From NCBI GenBank assembly GCA_018398815.1, contig CM031616.1:67649541-67713540 (forward strand): DNA of 64,000 nt. Direction: 5' to 3'. A program made the position numbers and the translations under genes. The stretch's first letter is position 1, and every line of letters starts with the position of its first letter. The notes beneath the pieces were generated by a model. That model was not told the origin of the DNA, made no database searches, and saw only the letters and a list, made by a program, of their open reading frames with translations. Of this stretch, positions 23,601 to 33,249 are shown in pieces. The stretch comes from Conus ventricosus (taxonomy: Eukaryota > Mollusca > Gastropoda > Neogastropoda > Conidae).

Positions 23601-24140
23601 TATGACTACTTTACGCCTCGTATCCTGAGTCCAGAGTACTTTACAACAGATACAGAAGTTTTGATATAGATATCCCTACTGAAAAACACTTATAAAGACA
23701 TGGAAATATCGAAGTGGCTAAAGTCATGCGGGATGGTATGATACATCCGATTACCCTAAAGATTCGCCTTTACCATTCAATACTAACAAGAAGTTTTAGG
23801 AAAGTATGAAGGATGAAATTATCTGGAAAGGTTAATCAAGGAGTTTATGTTAATATCGAAAATGTACAGTATTGTCGAGCCAGAGAAAATCATAAGAAAA
23901 GCAAAGTAATAACTCGCAGCGTTGTGCAGTCAAACCTATCGCAAGACAACTAACAAAGAAGCATAGTTTTGAAATATGACTTTTCATCATGACAACGTAA
24001 ACTGCGATCTAATCTCCTGAGATCAAACACAACGGATGTAACAAAGAAGTCATAAGATAGAACAAACACAAAACGGGTGTTTGTTAATCCGGAAGTTATC
24101 AATATGGCAAACGGGCACTGAGAACCGCAATAAACAGGTG
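20690..24140 (+). pseudogene. Polinton protein-primed DNA polymerase B (broken)
   Basis: Family B polymerase that copies the element using a protein primer at its ends. Landmarks in order are NTDNKCFMWCVLARLH (about 21,175-21,220), WERFDEETL (22,430), VGDYHDS (22,557), LADVF (about 22,604), catalytic motif A as NLDANNLYGWAK (about 22,890-22,925), FLEVDLEYP (23,047), KLMNQQLFGKTMEN (23,349-23,390), a motif C position reading TTDTEV (about 23,640) instead of the usual D-T-D, KMYSIVEPEK (about 23,860) and VNPEVINMANGH (about 24,090). The order and spacing match a polymerase of about 1,100 residues. Frames change between nearly all landmarks, with many stops. Upstream, LEVINPTNVQASVVHAISQS at about 20,770 probably belongs to the N-terminal region. 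Confidence 0.85.
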
Positions 24141-24473
24141 GTTTATATTTTTACCTCAACATTTAATTATAAGACGATCAATAGCTTCATCCAATTCAGT
24201 TAAATCTATTCTCATGTTTGCTTGATGCGTATCGAATTTTTATATTATTCAAGATATACTTTTTCCCATTTGGGGGTTTGAGCTGTAGGGGCGATCTGGA
24301 TGAATTTAGCATGCATTGGATTAATCCCGAAAATGTTTGCCCGTAGTAGCATTACACGCATGACATGATTCCCGAATCATTTTCCAAAGGGTCTCTTCCC
24401 TTTACCATTCTATTTCGTTCTTGCACTTCCATCTGAGCTTCCAATTAAAACACAACTATATTACGTAAATAAA

Positions 24474-25442
24474 TTAAAGCGTAACAGTGTCTGGCGGAAT
24501 TATCTGCAGTTCCTTCCTTCGCAAAAGATTCATTGAGGATCTGGTGTTTTGTTGTGCCAGTTTCTCGTAAAATAATAACACGGCGGATTCTATATACAAA
24601 TTCATTTTTAATATCATATGGATCAACACTCCTAAACTGGATCTTTTGCCAGATGCGAGTGTCCCCTCTGCTCCCCGGTAATAAAGGTACCTTACTTTCA
24701 AACCAAATGGTAATAGTTTGGCCGATGAAGACACACCTTCAACAGCATTTATTGTTTTTTCTTTGATTGCTTGTACTGGTTTTAGGCCTTTAAATTCTTC
24801 ATTATTCATTGCGCGCAAAACTGAGGGCAGTCTTCTAACCCATTCTGTGTTGCGAGAGTTTGGTCCATCAGCTCTCTGTGATAAACTGTAAGAAAAAAGA
24901 CCTTTCGTCTAACTGTTTGTTAAAGTTTTCAACATAGCCTGTGATCTTGTAACCCCCGGAATGCCTCTTCTAATAGTAACGTCGTGTTTTAACAATACAT
25001 GATTCACTTGGCCTTTAAAATTCTTTTCATCATCGACTTGGAATCATGCGAGGTAAAGGTTTGTGGGCCTCGTTGGTATATCAGTTGTAATAGCGACAGC
25101 AACAGCAGAGGCCACTCTTTTGTGTTAAAGGTTCTGCATCTTGTATCTTGAACTAATGTCACTGACTGTAAGTGGCGTACTTAAATCTTTTTTTCATTCT
25201 ACTCGTATCAGAGGTAAATATAGATGTCCATTTGATGGGTGTCGTTTGGAGTTTGTGTTCACAAAGTGCGGTCTCTGTTATTCGTCAGGCGCTGGTAAAT
25301 AATTTGCCAAATTGCTTGTTTGGAGATAACCAAACTTTTGCTGTATGTTCACTAACTCCAGCTGCTTGGCTTAGCTATTTAATTGCTGTTTTTCCCTTCC
25401 AATATCCCTTTTCGGCGAATAATAGATATTGTTTCATTTTTA
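24474..25442 (-). pseudogene. Polinton integrase (broken)
   Basis: Retroviral-type integrase that inserts the element. On the minus strand it begins near an ATG at about 25,442 with FAEKGYWKGKTAIK and VSEHTAKVWLSKQAIWQI, the N-terminal region of Maverick integrases. Pieces of the catalytic core (SSRYKM, FQVDDEKNFKG, VENFNKQLDERSF) follow. From 24,818 a frame of 114 codons carries RAMNNEEFKGLKPVQAI and the C-terminal LPFGLKVRYLYYRGAEG and LQIIPPDTVTL. At least five shifts or stops break it. It converges on the polymerase with about 330 bases between them. Confidence 0.82.
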
Positions 25443-26380
25443 ATTCAGCCAATATTATGTGCAACAAAATACACGCGGTCATACCAAAGGCAATAAACGC
25501 GATTTTCTTGCATCTTTTGTTTTTTTCTTGATGGTTGATAAAAGTCAACTGAATTATGGTGGGGCAATGTCTGGATTGGGTTTGCCTGTTATATAAGATA
25601 AATAGTGTTTTATTTCCTGATCAACATCTTTAAATAAAAAGCTGCATGCCCCATTATTTTTCAGTTGTGTCATTAATAAAATCCTAACATCTCCAGTCTC
25701 AGCATTTCATATGCTTCTTGTGCAGCTGCTAGTTGGCTCCATATGCTTGTTATGTCTTTTTCTTCGCCGTCATCCCGTAGTTTTACTAGAAGCGAAATTA
25801 CTTCCGCAAAAAGCAAGCGCATTCAACCACAGCGCCACCTATCATCAATACAGTGAAGCCATTTTTTAAAAAGTCTTATTTATTTACAATTATACAGTCT
25901 GGAAATATTCCTTCTTGACTAGAAAATCTTTCGTAGCAACCTAACTGCAAAGATAGCAATCAGCTTTTGCTGAAATCCTCAAAGTCTAGTTTGCCAAGAT
26001 CTGCTGGTATTAATTCTTAACAAGCCTTTTACCCAAGCATTGAGTATCCACAACGTTAGACCTCCAATAACAGCAGAACGGTATACAAGGTAGTACAGTT
26101 TTTTTCGGTGCCCATTTTTAAAAATTAAAATAATTATAATTTAATAAAAAACAAGAACAGAGATGAACTACTCAGCTACAAGCGGGCCTAAACCTTCCCG
26201 AACTTATGAATGACCAGTTGATGGTCAAGCTGTTATGCCCCAAAAGGAGAGGTTGTATTCTTAGGCAGACGTGTTGAAAAACAAACATTCCTCGTAACTG
26301 AATTCAAGCAATAGAACAGATTCAACAGATGTCGCGCGCAAGACATTTAAAGTATCATAACATGTGATGAAGCGCAGCTG
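25443..26380. other. Polinton interior, no recognisable gene
   Basis: AT-rich and full of stops. Short T-rich frames on the plus strand between 25,172 and 25,531 are the complement of the integrase. Nothing was identified between 25,560 and 26,380. Confidence 0.4.
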
Positions 26381-26388
26381 GGTCTAGA

Positions 26389-26709
26389 ATGGTGAAAAGT
26401 GTGGGGCAAACGGTTCTTAGTTTGTACACTAAACTAGTCAGTAGATTTGCTCCCATTGATTCTGAACAAGATCTTACGTATGATTTAACGCAAGATCCAG
26501 TTTTAACAAAGTCATTAGAGTCTCTAGGATGTGATCTGTATTACAGATTTGGAACATTGTTATCGCCATTAATCAGGGGATTAATAACTTTTAATCATAT
26601 AGATTTTGTTTCCCTTCAAAATGAACGAGCTGGAAAATCATCAGAATCAGGAAACATTGAATCAGGTGGAGAAAGTAACCAAGCCAGAAAATCAGAAAGA
26701 AAACACTGA
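26389..26709 (+). CDS. Hypothetical Polinton protein, about 106 codons
   Basis: Open frame starting MVKSVGQTVLSLYTKLVSR and containing DSEQDLTYDLTQDPVLTKS and CDLYYRFGTLLSPLIRGL. It is the cleanest open frame in the element. The composition is protein-like, with a polar, serine-rich C terminus that may already be out of frame, because the next frame (MNELENHQNQE from 26,621) overlaps it. Product unknown. It may be one of the short accessory genes found between the polymerase/integrase pair and the terminal repeat in Mavericks. Confidence 0.4.
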   Translation: MVKSVGQTVLSLYTKLVSRFAPIDSEQDLTYDLTQDPVLTKSLESLGCDLYYRFGTLLSPLIRGLITFNHIDFVSLQNERAGKSSESGNIESGGESNQARKSERKH

Positions 26710-27114
26710 ACCAGGTGGGGACCAGTGAAAAGCCCCTAAATCCTGGGCGTGTTAAAGCAGGAAAAAAATTAGCAGAGTGGAACAGACAAAAAAAATTAAT
26801 GTTACAGAATATAACTAAATCATGAAACAATAACACCGCCAACGCCAGAACAAGTTGATTCAATGCCAGCTATAAAAACTCCATGTGATACAAGGGCCCC
26901 AAAGTCTTCATGGAATATGAACTTAAAACTGTTGCCATTTTTGGCGCCATTGCTGCTGTTGGGGGCAGTTATTACGGTTATAAAATATATAAACAATGGC
27001 AGCCAAAAACAAAAGCAATCAAAAAAATCTGAACCACTAAATGCAGAAAAAGACAACTGCACGCCAAAACCGCCAATAACAAAGCATCATTTTGATCCAT
27101 TTCAAATGGAATAA
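26621..27114 (+). pseudogene. Small Polinton gene with a predicted membrane segment (broken)
   Basis: Begins MNELENHQNQETLNQVEK and continues after a stop into NPGRVKAGKKLAEWNRQKK, a basic motif. Farther on, a frame reads FMEYELKTVAIFGAIAAV then GGSYYGYKIYKQW, a single hydrophobic segment followed by a charged tail. The overlapping frame starting at 26,863 also contains a hydrophobic stretch (LLPFLAPLLLLGAVITVI). At least three breaks. By position and architecture a small basic, membrane-anchored virion-type protein is possible; this is inference. Confidence 0.4.
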
Positions 27115-27540
27115 TATTTAAGAACTTAATTTTAAATTTTTTTAATAAAAATAGATCATGGCGTATTATAAAATGATGAAGTCAATAAATAAAGACATGG
27201 AGTCTAAAAAGGCATTTCCATAGACCAGAATTGTAATCAATGCGGTTGCTTCGGATGTAAAAACTTCATTAAGATCTATGCTGACCGATCCTGCGCTAAG
27301 GGCGTTAAGCAAGACTCCTCGACGATGACGCTTTTTGAGGCGTGTGTGTACTATATTAGACATCTACTATTAAGATAAAAACATAGATTGTTTTTTAAAT
27401 AAAACTTGGTTTGTACTTAGAGGATGACTTAGTTATGATCTTGAGTAACTTAATAAAGAACTTATTAAAACTTGAAGATTAATTAAAAACTTAATTAAAA
27501 ACTTAATTAAGAACTTGGGGTGACTTGAAGTGACTTAAGT

Positions 27541-27640
27541 GTGTGCATGCGGGGGGTGGGGGGGGAAAGGAGGAGGTGTGCATGCGTGGGTGGGGGGTGG
27601 GAGAGGAGGTGTGCATGCGTGGGGGGGGGGGTGGGGCACA
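27541..27640. repeat. G-rich minisatellite inside the Polinton
   Basis: Three copies of a unit of about 40 bases beginning GTGTGCATGCGTGGGTGGGG. It separates the coding half of the element from the hairpin repeats. Confidence 0.8.
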
Positions 27641-27685
27641 TCTGCCCCCCAGTTACGAGCACCACTACATCCTGTTAGACTCATG

Positions 27686-28030
27686 CTGCTAAAATAGGCG
27701 TTCACACATAAACGGTTTATTTATATAGCAGTCAGCAAGGCGGATTTCCCCACAGTCCTCTTGCTGCTAAAAATAGCCGTTCATGTATAAAGGGCTATTA
27801 TAGCAAGGCGGATTTCCCCACAGCCCTCTTGCTGCTAAAAATAGCCGTTCATGTATAAAGGCTATTTATAGCAAGGCGATTTCCCCCACAGTCCTCTTGC
27901 TGCTAAAAATAGCCGTTCATGATAAACGGCTATTTATAGCAAGGCGGATTTCCCCGCAGCCCCTCTTGCTGCTAAAAATAGCCGTTCATGGTATAAACGC
28001 TTTTTTATAGCAAGGCTGACTTCCCCACAG
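27686..28030. repeat. Five tandem units of about 67 bp, each with a hairpin
   Basis: Each unit contains CTTGCTGCTAAAAATAGCCG, TTCATGTATAAA, GGCTATTTATAGCAAGG and CGGATTTCCCC. AAATAGCCGTT pairs with AACGGCTATTT, giving a stem of up to 11 bp with a short loop. The stem is retained in most units despite indels. Confidence 0.85.
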
Positions 28031-28039
28031 ACCGCCCCC

Positions 28040-29050
28040 CGGGCTACGCACAAACTCCTCTCCATACTGGTAGATGTACTAAGGTCTGCCTAGCCCTATC
28101 TAGTTTGTTTGCCAGAACATTCGAAAATCGCCATTCAGTTGCAAAAGGGACACACTTGAAGGCAGATGAACTAGTTAGAATTAGAAAAGTAAAAAGTATA
28201 CACATCTTAACACAGATCACTTGCTACATGAACACTAAAATCTGTAGTTAACAATCAATCAAGTCTGATACAAACGAGAACATTTTTACTTGGGAGGAAC
28301 AGCAAAAATGTTTCAAATATAATTTTTTAGCATACAAATCAGTCGTGTTTACCTCCCCCTTTAAAAATGAACGCCATGTTTTTTAAACATGGCTTTAGCT
28401 GTCTCAACCAGCTCCCAACAATCAACCGTGATGGTTTTTTGCTTGGGCCAACTTTCAACAATGCAGCGCCATTTATTAGTTTAAAGAACCATCTCTCGAT
28501 ACCCCAAACCACGTATTAAAACTGGCTACATCTTGTTTCATTTCCTTGAACCAACAACCTTTTAAGATAGTCGTTCATTTCCAAAGCATTTTAGTTCACT
28601 TTTTTCGTTTTCCTAGAAAAACAATCTCCCCCCGGTTTCACAACATGCTTCGCCTAATTCTTTCAAACAAATACTCTAACATGCAGTTAAAGTAAAACTT
28701 ATGGTCTCGAATATCACAACCCTGTTCTTCAGTAACGTTTAAACAAAACCAACCTGCACAAAACCCGGTAAATATCTTCTCACTACAACGCACACACCTT
28801 TACAGCTCCAAGTAAACTGACAATACAAACCGTCCCTTTCTGACGTGATTCGCTGACGCCACCTGTGTGCTTTATTGATTTTTTGGTCGCAGTTTGCAAC
28901 CAGAGCGCCTAGCCTGCGCTGTGCAACCGAAGGCCGCGAGCCGTAAATTAAGTGATCAGGTTTCAGCCCCGTGTCCCGCCTGTCTGTGTACAAAGTTTGT
29001 AGGTAAAAATTAGTCAGAAGAAGGTGCGGATTTTATGGCATTTAATTGAG
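28040..29050. other. Polinton right arm, no recognisable gene
   Basis: AT-rich to 28,740, then more balanced. A minus-strand frame of 84 codons (28,739-28,993) shows no motif. Confidence 0.35.
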
Positions 29051-29054
29051 AGAG

Positions 29055-29262
29055 AGAAGAGAAAGGAAAGAGTGTGTGTGTTGTGTGGTGTTTTGTGTGT
29101 GGGGTGTTAGTGTGTCTGTGTGTGTGTGTTAGTGTGTGTGTCTTAGTGTGTGAGTTCCTGTATTTTGTCAGGTAAAGTGAGTGCGTGTGTGTTTGTCTGT
29201 CTGTCTGTCGTGGGTGTGTGTGTGTGTGTGTTGTGTTCGTGTGTGTGTCTCTGACAGTCAGT
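29055..29262. repeat. (TG)n-rich tract with GTCT units
   Basis: Several TG runs broken by TTAG and GTCTGTCT. It lies within the right arm of the Polinton, unlike the rest of the element, which is almost free of microsatellites. Confidence 0.8.
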
Positions 29263-29334
29263 AAAAGAATGTTGCGGGTTAGTACTGCCTGCCCCAACCC
29301 CAAGCCCTCAAAGGTTGTCGCACAGTGTCTCACC

Positions 29335-29516
29335 AAGTCCTTTGTTGATGACCGTCTGCGCAAAAATGATGTTATTGAAAAGACGTATCGCGAAAATGAT
29401 TAGGAAAACATAGTTTGAAGTCTTTCTTGTCAGAGAACGTAAAAAAAGCCCATCCTGGGTCACTTTCGCCGAAAACTGGTTTTTAGGCGAAAGTGAGTCA
29501 GGATTGGCATTTATAC
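29335..29516. repeat. Right terminal inverted repeat with palindromic tip
   Basis: Inverted partner of 13,783-14,042. GCGCAAAAATGATGTTATTG and GAAGTCTTTCTTG match the left arm in reverse complement. The tip 29,432-29,516 is again palindromic (TCACTTTCGCC ... GGCGAAAGTGA). RKNDVIE encoded at 29,356-29,376 corresponds to ENDVIE of the ATPase at the left end, so the repeat includes the end of that gene. The outermost 10 bases of the tip appear deleted. Confidence 0.8.
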
Positions 29517-29522
29517 TTTCCT

Positions 29523-29899
29523 CCGTGTCATTTCCCGTCAGTATCGTTCATATCAATCAATCATTTTCCTTACTTCCTTCATTCTTTTCCATTTCTCACG
29601 CAGGATGCATGCTATGTGTAACGTGTCATCCATACCAACGGCCAAACTGGGCCTACTCTTCCGAAAGTTGGTGATGGGGTTTTACGTGTGTGCAAGATGT
29701 TATGCATGCGTTCACACAAAGGAACCTCGGTTTATAGTCTCATTCGAAGGACTGTAAGGGAAATGGAGTCAGAACAAATGTTAACTCCGAGGGAAAAATC
29801 CCCCTATACCGAAACGCCCCGGCGGAGGTTCGAACCCGCAACCCCAGGATCACCAAGATTACGAGTCCGGCGCTCTACCAACTGAGCTATTCCGGCTCC
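29523..29899 (-). mobile_element. SINE-B copy, 5' part with tRNA-like head
   Basis: The tRNA-like head with A and B boxes is at 29,830-29,899 on the minus strand, followed by the common SINE body and then the module TCATTTTCCTTACTTCC-like (29,560-29,580) instead of the SINE-A tail. It continues at 13,782 beyond the Polinton. Together the two parts make a SINE of about 530 bp. Confidence 0.82.
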
Positions 29900-29913
29900 C
29901 GGATATATATATA

Positions 29914-29966
29914 TATAGGGGTCGAGCACTATCAAAATCATTTTGGGTATTTTAACCACACTAATC

Positions 29967-29972
<6 letters not shown>
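29914..29972 (+). mobile_element. PLE 3'-end fragment
   Basis: AGGGGTCGAGCACTATCAAA and ATTTTGGGTATTTTA match the 3' terminus of the PLE at 12,356-12,413 (GGGGTCGAGCACTTTTGAAA). Only the last 60 bases are present, followed by (TA)n, as in the longer copy. Confidence 0.65.
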
Positions 29973-30041
<69 letters not shown>

Positions 30042-30238
30042 ACACACACACATGCATGCGCACAGACAGTAGCATGCTCATACGCATAGGGCTACACACG
30101 CATATGTGCTCACACATACATGACATGCATACAGACACCGCGTACGCATGCACATACACGTGGACCATCCCACTCGCACACACACACACGCACAGACACA
30201 CACACTGACTCACACTTACACACATGTGTGCGCGTGCG

Positions 30239-30269
<31 letters not shown>

Positions 30270-30290
30270 GAGCATACAAATGCAAACGCA
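29973..30290. repeat. (TA)n, 95-bp dispersed repeat and CA repeats
   Basis: (TA)n at 29,973-30,037, the second copy of the 95-bp repeat at 30,038-30,128 (partner at 11,032), then CA-rich sequence with GCGC interruptions to 30,270. Confidence 0.8.
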
Positions 30291-31930
30291 CATATACAAC
30301 TAATAATAGTGACGCAGAAAATGTTGGGCCATGGTCTGACCAACATGTTGGCCTAATGCGCGAGTCAGATATCTGCCAACTATCCATGAGATCCTCGTCT
30401 TAAATTCTTTCATCTCAATGAACAATAATTTATTTATTTCTCTATCAACTGTAAATCCTGGCCGCTGTAATCTCGTAGCTTAGCAGGTGTGCTGTAGCGT
30501 AGGCTATAATGGACTAGCCCCAACGCAGGGACACCTCCGTGATGAAACCGAAACTGAAACTAAAGTCTGCGAATCTGGATCTGGATTGGTACGTCGCTAA
30601 CATCCATTTACTGGCATAGGCGCAACTGTGGGGGTGCGCAGAGTGATTATATTATCGGCTTCTGGCTTTGCCAGAGCCGACTTGAAGCTGTCAAATGACT
30701 TTGGTGGACGATGTTATTGTCGAGGTGGTTCCACTCAGTTATTGTCTTTGGGAAGTACGAGTTACGGTACTGATCAGTGTGTGTTTCAGGAACACTGTAG
30801 CACCTATCACTAACTGTTGAAACATTCGCCTACAACATCTTTCACGTCTCTGATTTCACTGACATTTCAAAACACAGCACGACTGACCATGATGAGTGCA
30901 GGGAGTGCACGTTTTCATTCAGATTTTAAAATTTAGATTAAAAGTAAACCCGTCCCTCCCCTAGAAAAATGACTTTTGCATGATAATGAATCAGCTCCAA
31001 ACACTGACATTTCTTGGGATCACCACAAGGTGTGAGAGAACACATGGGACGAAAGAGTCCGTCGAACGGTTTTCAACATAACGTGCGCAGGGCCTTGGAG
31101 CATTAATTTTAGGTGTGCAGCCACATTCAATGTGTTGGAACGGGAGGTCACTGATGTTTTTGGATAAGCAGACAATCGCGGCCAGTAGGCTTTTGCTTCC
31201 AGCAAGGTGACAGGTGAGGCAGAAGTAACTTCGTAATGTTTGTTGCAGAAGTTTTAAACTATCACCTTTATCTGGCAGTGATGTAGGATCTTGTTTCATG
31301 GTAGCTGTCGTCGTCGTCTACACGAGCTTCGCGTTATTGTTCGTGCACGATGCAATTCATTCACAGATTAGATTCATTCACAGATTAGATTGAGCGATTC
31401 ACACTTGAATATCGAGTGCGACCCCTTGTTGCCAAATTTGCTCCAGGGGCCAACAGACTGAGTCGCACTATTTTATGGTCTTTTATTTTACTTTTTAACA
31501 TGCGCGCTGGTGACCTACTCGTTTTTGAGTGAACCAGTATTTTAGGAAGAAGAAGAAGAAGTAACTTTCGAGCCAAAGTGACACCGCTCCGCGCGAACTT
31601 TGTTTTCAGCATCTTAGAGTGAGTGTTCATTGATGTTAACCTCGACCCTGTTTTCCAGCATCATAGAGTGAGTGTTTATTGATGTTAACCTCGACCCTTT
31701 TAAACATCAAGGCAGAATAGACGGACGTGCTTTCATTCATCAGTGTCACGAGATGTCGCCCTAGCCTAGATAGATTAGTCGACATAGATATCGATCTGTG
31801 GAACTAATGAAAGGGGCTGATAACGAAAGCATGATATGTTATATTTGTAGTGGCAGAAATGACACAGATAAAAACAATATTCCAACCGTGTAATTACAAC
31901 AATAGAATAAGGAATCCTGACTGGATATAG
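30291..31930. other. Mostly unassigned sequence
   Basis: Single-copy in appearance, with more CpG than its neighbours around 31,300-31,610. A 50-bp tandem duplication sits at 31,611-31,703 (AGAGTGAGTGTTYATTGATG). A minus-strand frame is listed separately. No domain recognised. Confidence 0.35.
30991..31299 (-). CDS. Hypothetical 102-codon open frame
   Basis: Starts MKQDPTSLPDKGDSLKLLQQ and continues TLRSYFCLTCHLAGS, with nine cysteines overall. It is longer and less repetitive than most frames here and lies beside a CpG-richer stretch (31,300-31,610). That could be the 5' end of a minus-strand host gene. No family recognised, no splice sites proven; it may be chance. Confidence 0.2.
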   Translation of the reverse strand: MKQDPTSLPDKGDSLKLLQQTLRSYFCLTCHLAGSKSLLAAIVCLSKNISDLPFQHIECGCTPKINAPRPCARYVENRSTDSFVPCVLSHLVVIPRNVSVWS

Positions 31931-31932
<2 letters not shown>

Positions 31933-31968
<36 letters not shown>

Positions 31969-31977
31969 ACACGACAC

Positions 31978-32051
<74 letters not shown>

Positions 32052-32253
32052 ACACACACAAAAGAAACAAGCAGTGCAGGCCAGGGATTATGGAATGTGG
32101 CTTCTTGTTCTCTTCAGCTGACATATTATTACCTTTAACTAGGATGCAACACTGTAATTTAGTGTACATTTGAATTGACAAATCTTCATTTTAATACAAC
32201 ACACGCACACACACACACATGCACACACACAATGACACACAATGACACACAAT

Positions 32254-32320
<67 letters not shown>
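31933..32320. repeat. (CA)n microsatellites
   Basis: Long CA tracts at 31,933-32,059 and 32,198-32,320, with TGACACACAA units at 32,231-32,257 in the second. Confidence 0.92.
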
Positions 32321-32322
<2 letters not shown>

Positions 32323-32828
32323 CTTCTTCCAACTCTCAATATAGATAAATTTTGACTTGACACACGCAATGGGAAGGGAATGGGCGAGGAGGGGTGAGGG
32401 GGGGGGGGGGGGGAGGGCTAACAATGACCTGGTATAGCAGTCAGCCTCACTGACTGGTGCTCTGCAGGCTGAATAGTTTTCTTTCCATGAAGAACCAGTC
32501 GACGAGATTGAAGCAGAGGGGAACTACTTTAGAAGGAGATCTTTGCCAAAGCTAAATCAATCAAAACATACTACCATGTTGATTTATATAAGAAAATTGG
32601 ACAGAAGGGGTGTAACAGGCTGCGAGGCCTCAGCTGTGAATGACCACTCACTCAGCTGCTACCAGGGAGCAGAAGTAGTTGTGCTGGAAGTAATAGTAGC
32701 AGAAGCAGCAGCAACAGTCAAGCAGCAGAAACAGTCACAGCAACAGTCGTGCATGGACATTGCAGTGTGATAGCATCTGCTGGTTGACCGTGTGGTCAGT
32801 GGGTTGTCCCAGGCGAGCCAAGCCAGAA
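32321..32828. other. Unassigned, with poly(G) and AGC-rich sequence
   Basis: Poly(G) at 32,397-32,414. GCAG/GCAAC trinucleotide-rich sequence at 32,695-32,750. No gene recognised. Confidence 0.4.
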
Positions 32829-32840
32829 GTAAGAGCATTC

Positions 32841-33211
32841 TTCTTCTTCTGCGTACGCAGACTGATACTCCTGCAGACACTCCCAATATAGACAGGGAAG
32901 TATTAATCCCATCTGTTCAACAAAGGGAGTGGAGTTTTGTGTGCATGACCATTTTTTAATCCCGCCATTAAGGCAGCCATACTCCATCTTCGGAAAGGTG
33001 CATGCTGTGTGTAACGTGTCATCCATACCAGTGGCCGAACTCGCCTTCTCGTCCGAAAGTTGGTGATGGGATTTGACATGTGTGCAAGATGTTATGTGTG
33101 TGTTCACACACGGAACCTCAGTTTATAGTCTCATTCGAAGGACTGTATGGAAATGGAGTCAGAGCCAATGTTAACTCGGAGGGAAAAAATCCTCCTCTAC
33201 TGAAACGGCCT
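32841..33211 (-). mobile_element. SINE-A copy, 5'-truncated with intact duplication
   Basis: Has the SINE-A 3' tail (TTC-rich, 32,841-32,850) and body but stops at ACGGCC before the tRNA-like head. A 12-bp target-site duplication GTAAGAGCATTC lies at 32,829-32,840 and 33,212-33,223, so the truncation happened on insertion. Confidence 0.9.
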
Positions 33212-33249
33212 GTAAGAGCATTCAATTCCTGGCTCTGAGGTTCTGGACA

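Larger units (their letters stand above)
13783..29516. mobile_element. Maverick/Polinton DNA transposon, inactivated, about 15.7 kb
   Basis: Bounded by inverted repeats and inserted in a SINE. The left flank is TTTCCC at 13,777-13,782 and the right flank TTTCCT at 29,517-29,522, consistent with the 6-bp duplication Polintons make. Inside are remnants of three hallmark genes: packaging ATPase (minus), protein-primed DNA polymerase B (plus) and integrase (minus). Size fits the 15-20 kb family. Every long gene is broken by many stops and shifts. No capsid gene was recognised. An adintovirus-like provirus would look the same at this level of decay. Confidence 0.85.

Noticed and set aside
28739..28993. 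84-codon minus-strand frame at the Polinton right arm
   Set aside because: No recognisable motif, no conserved neighbour, and a length expected by chance.
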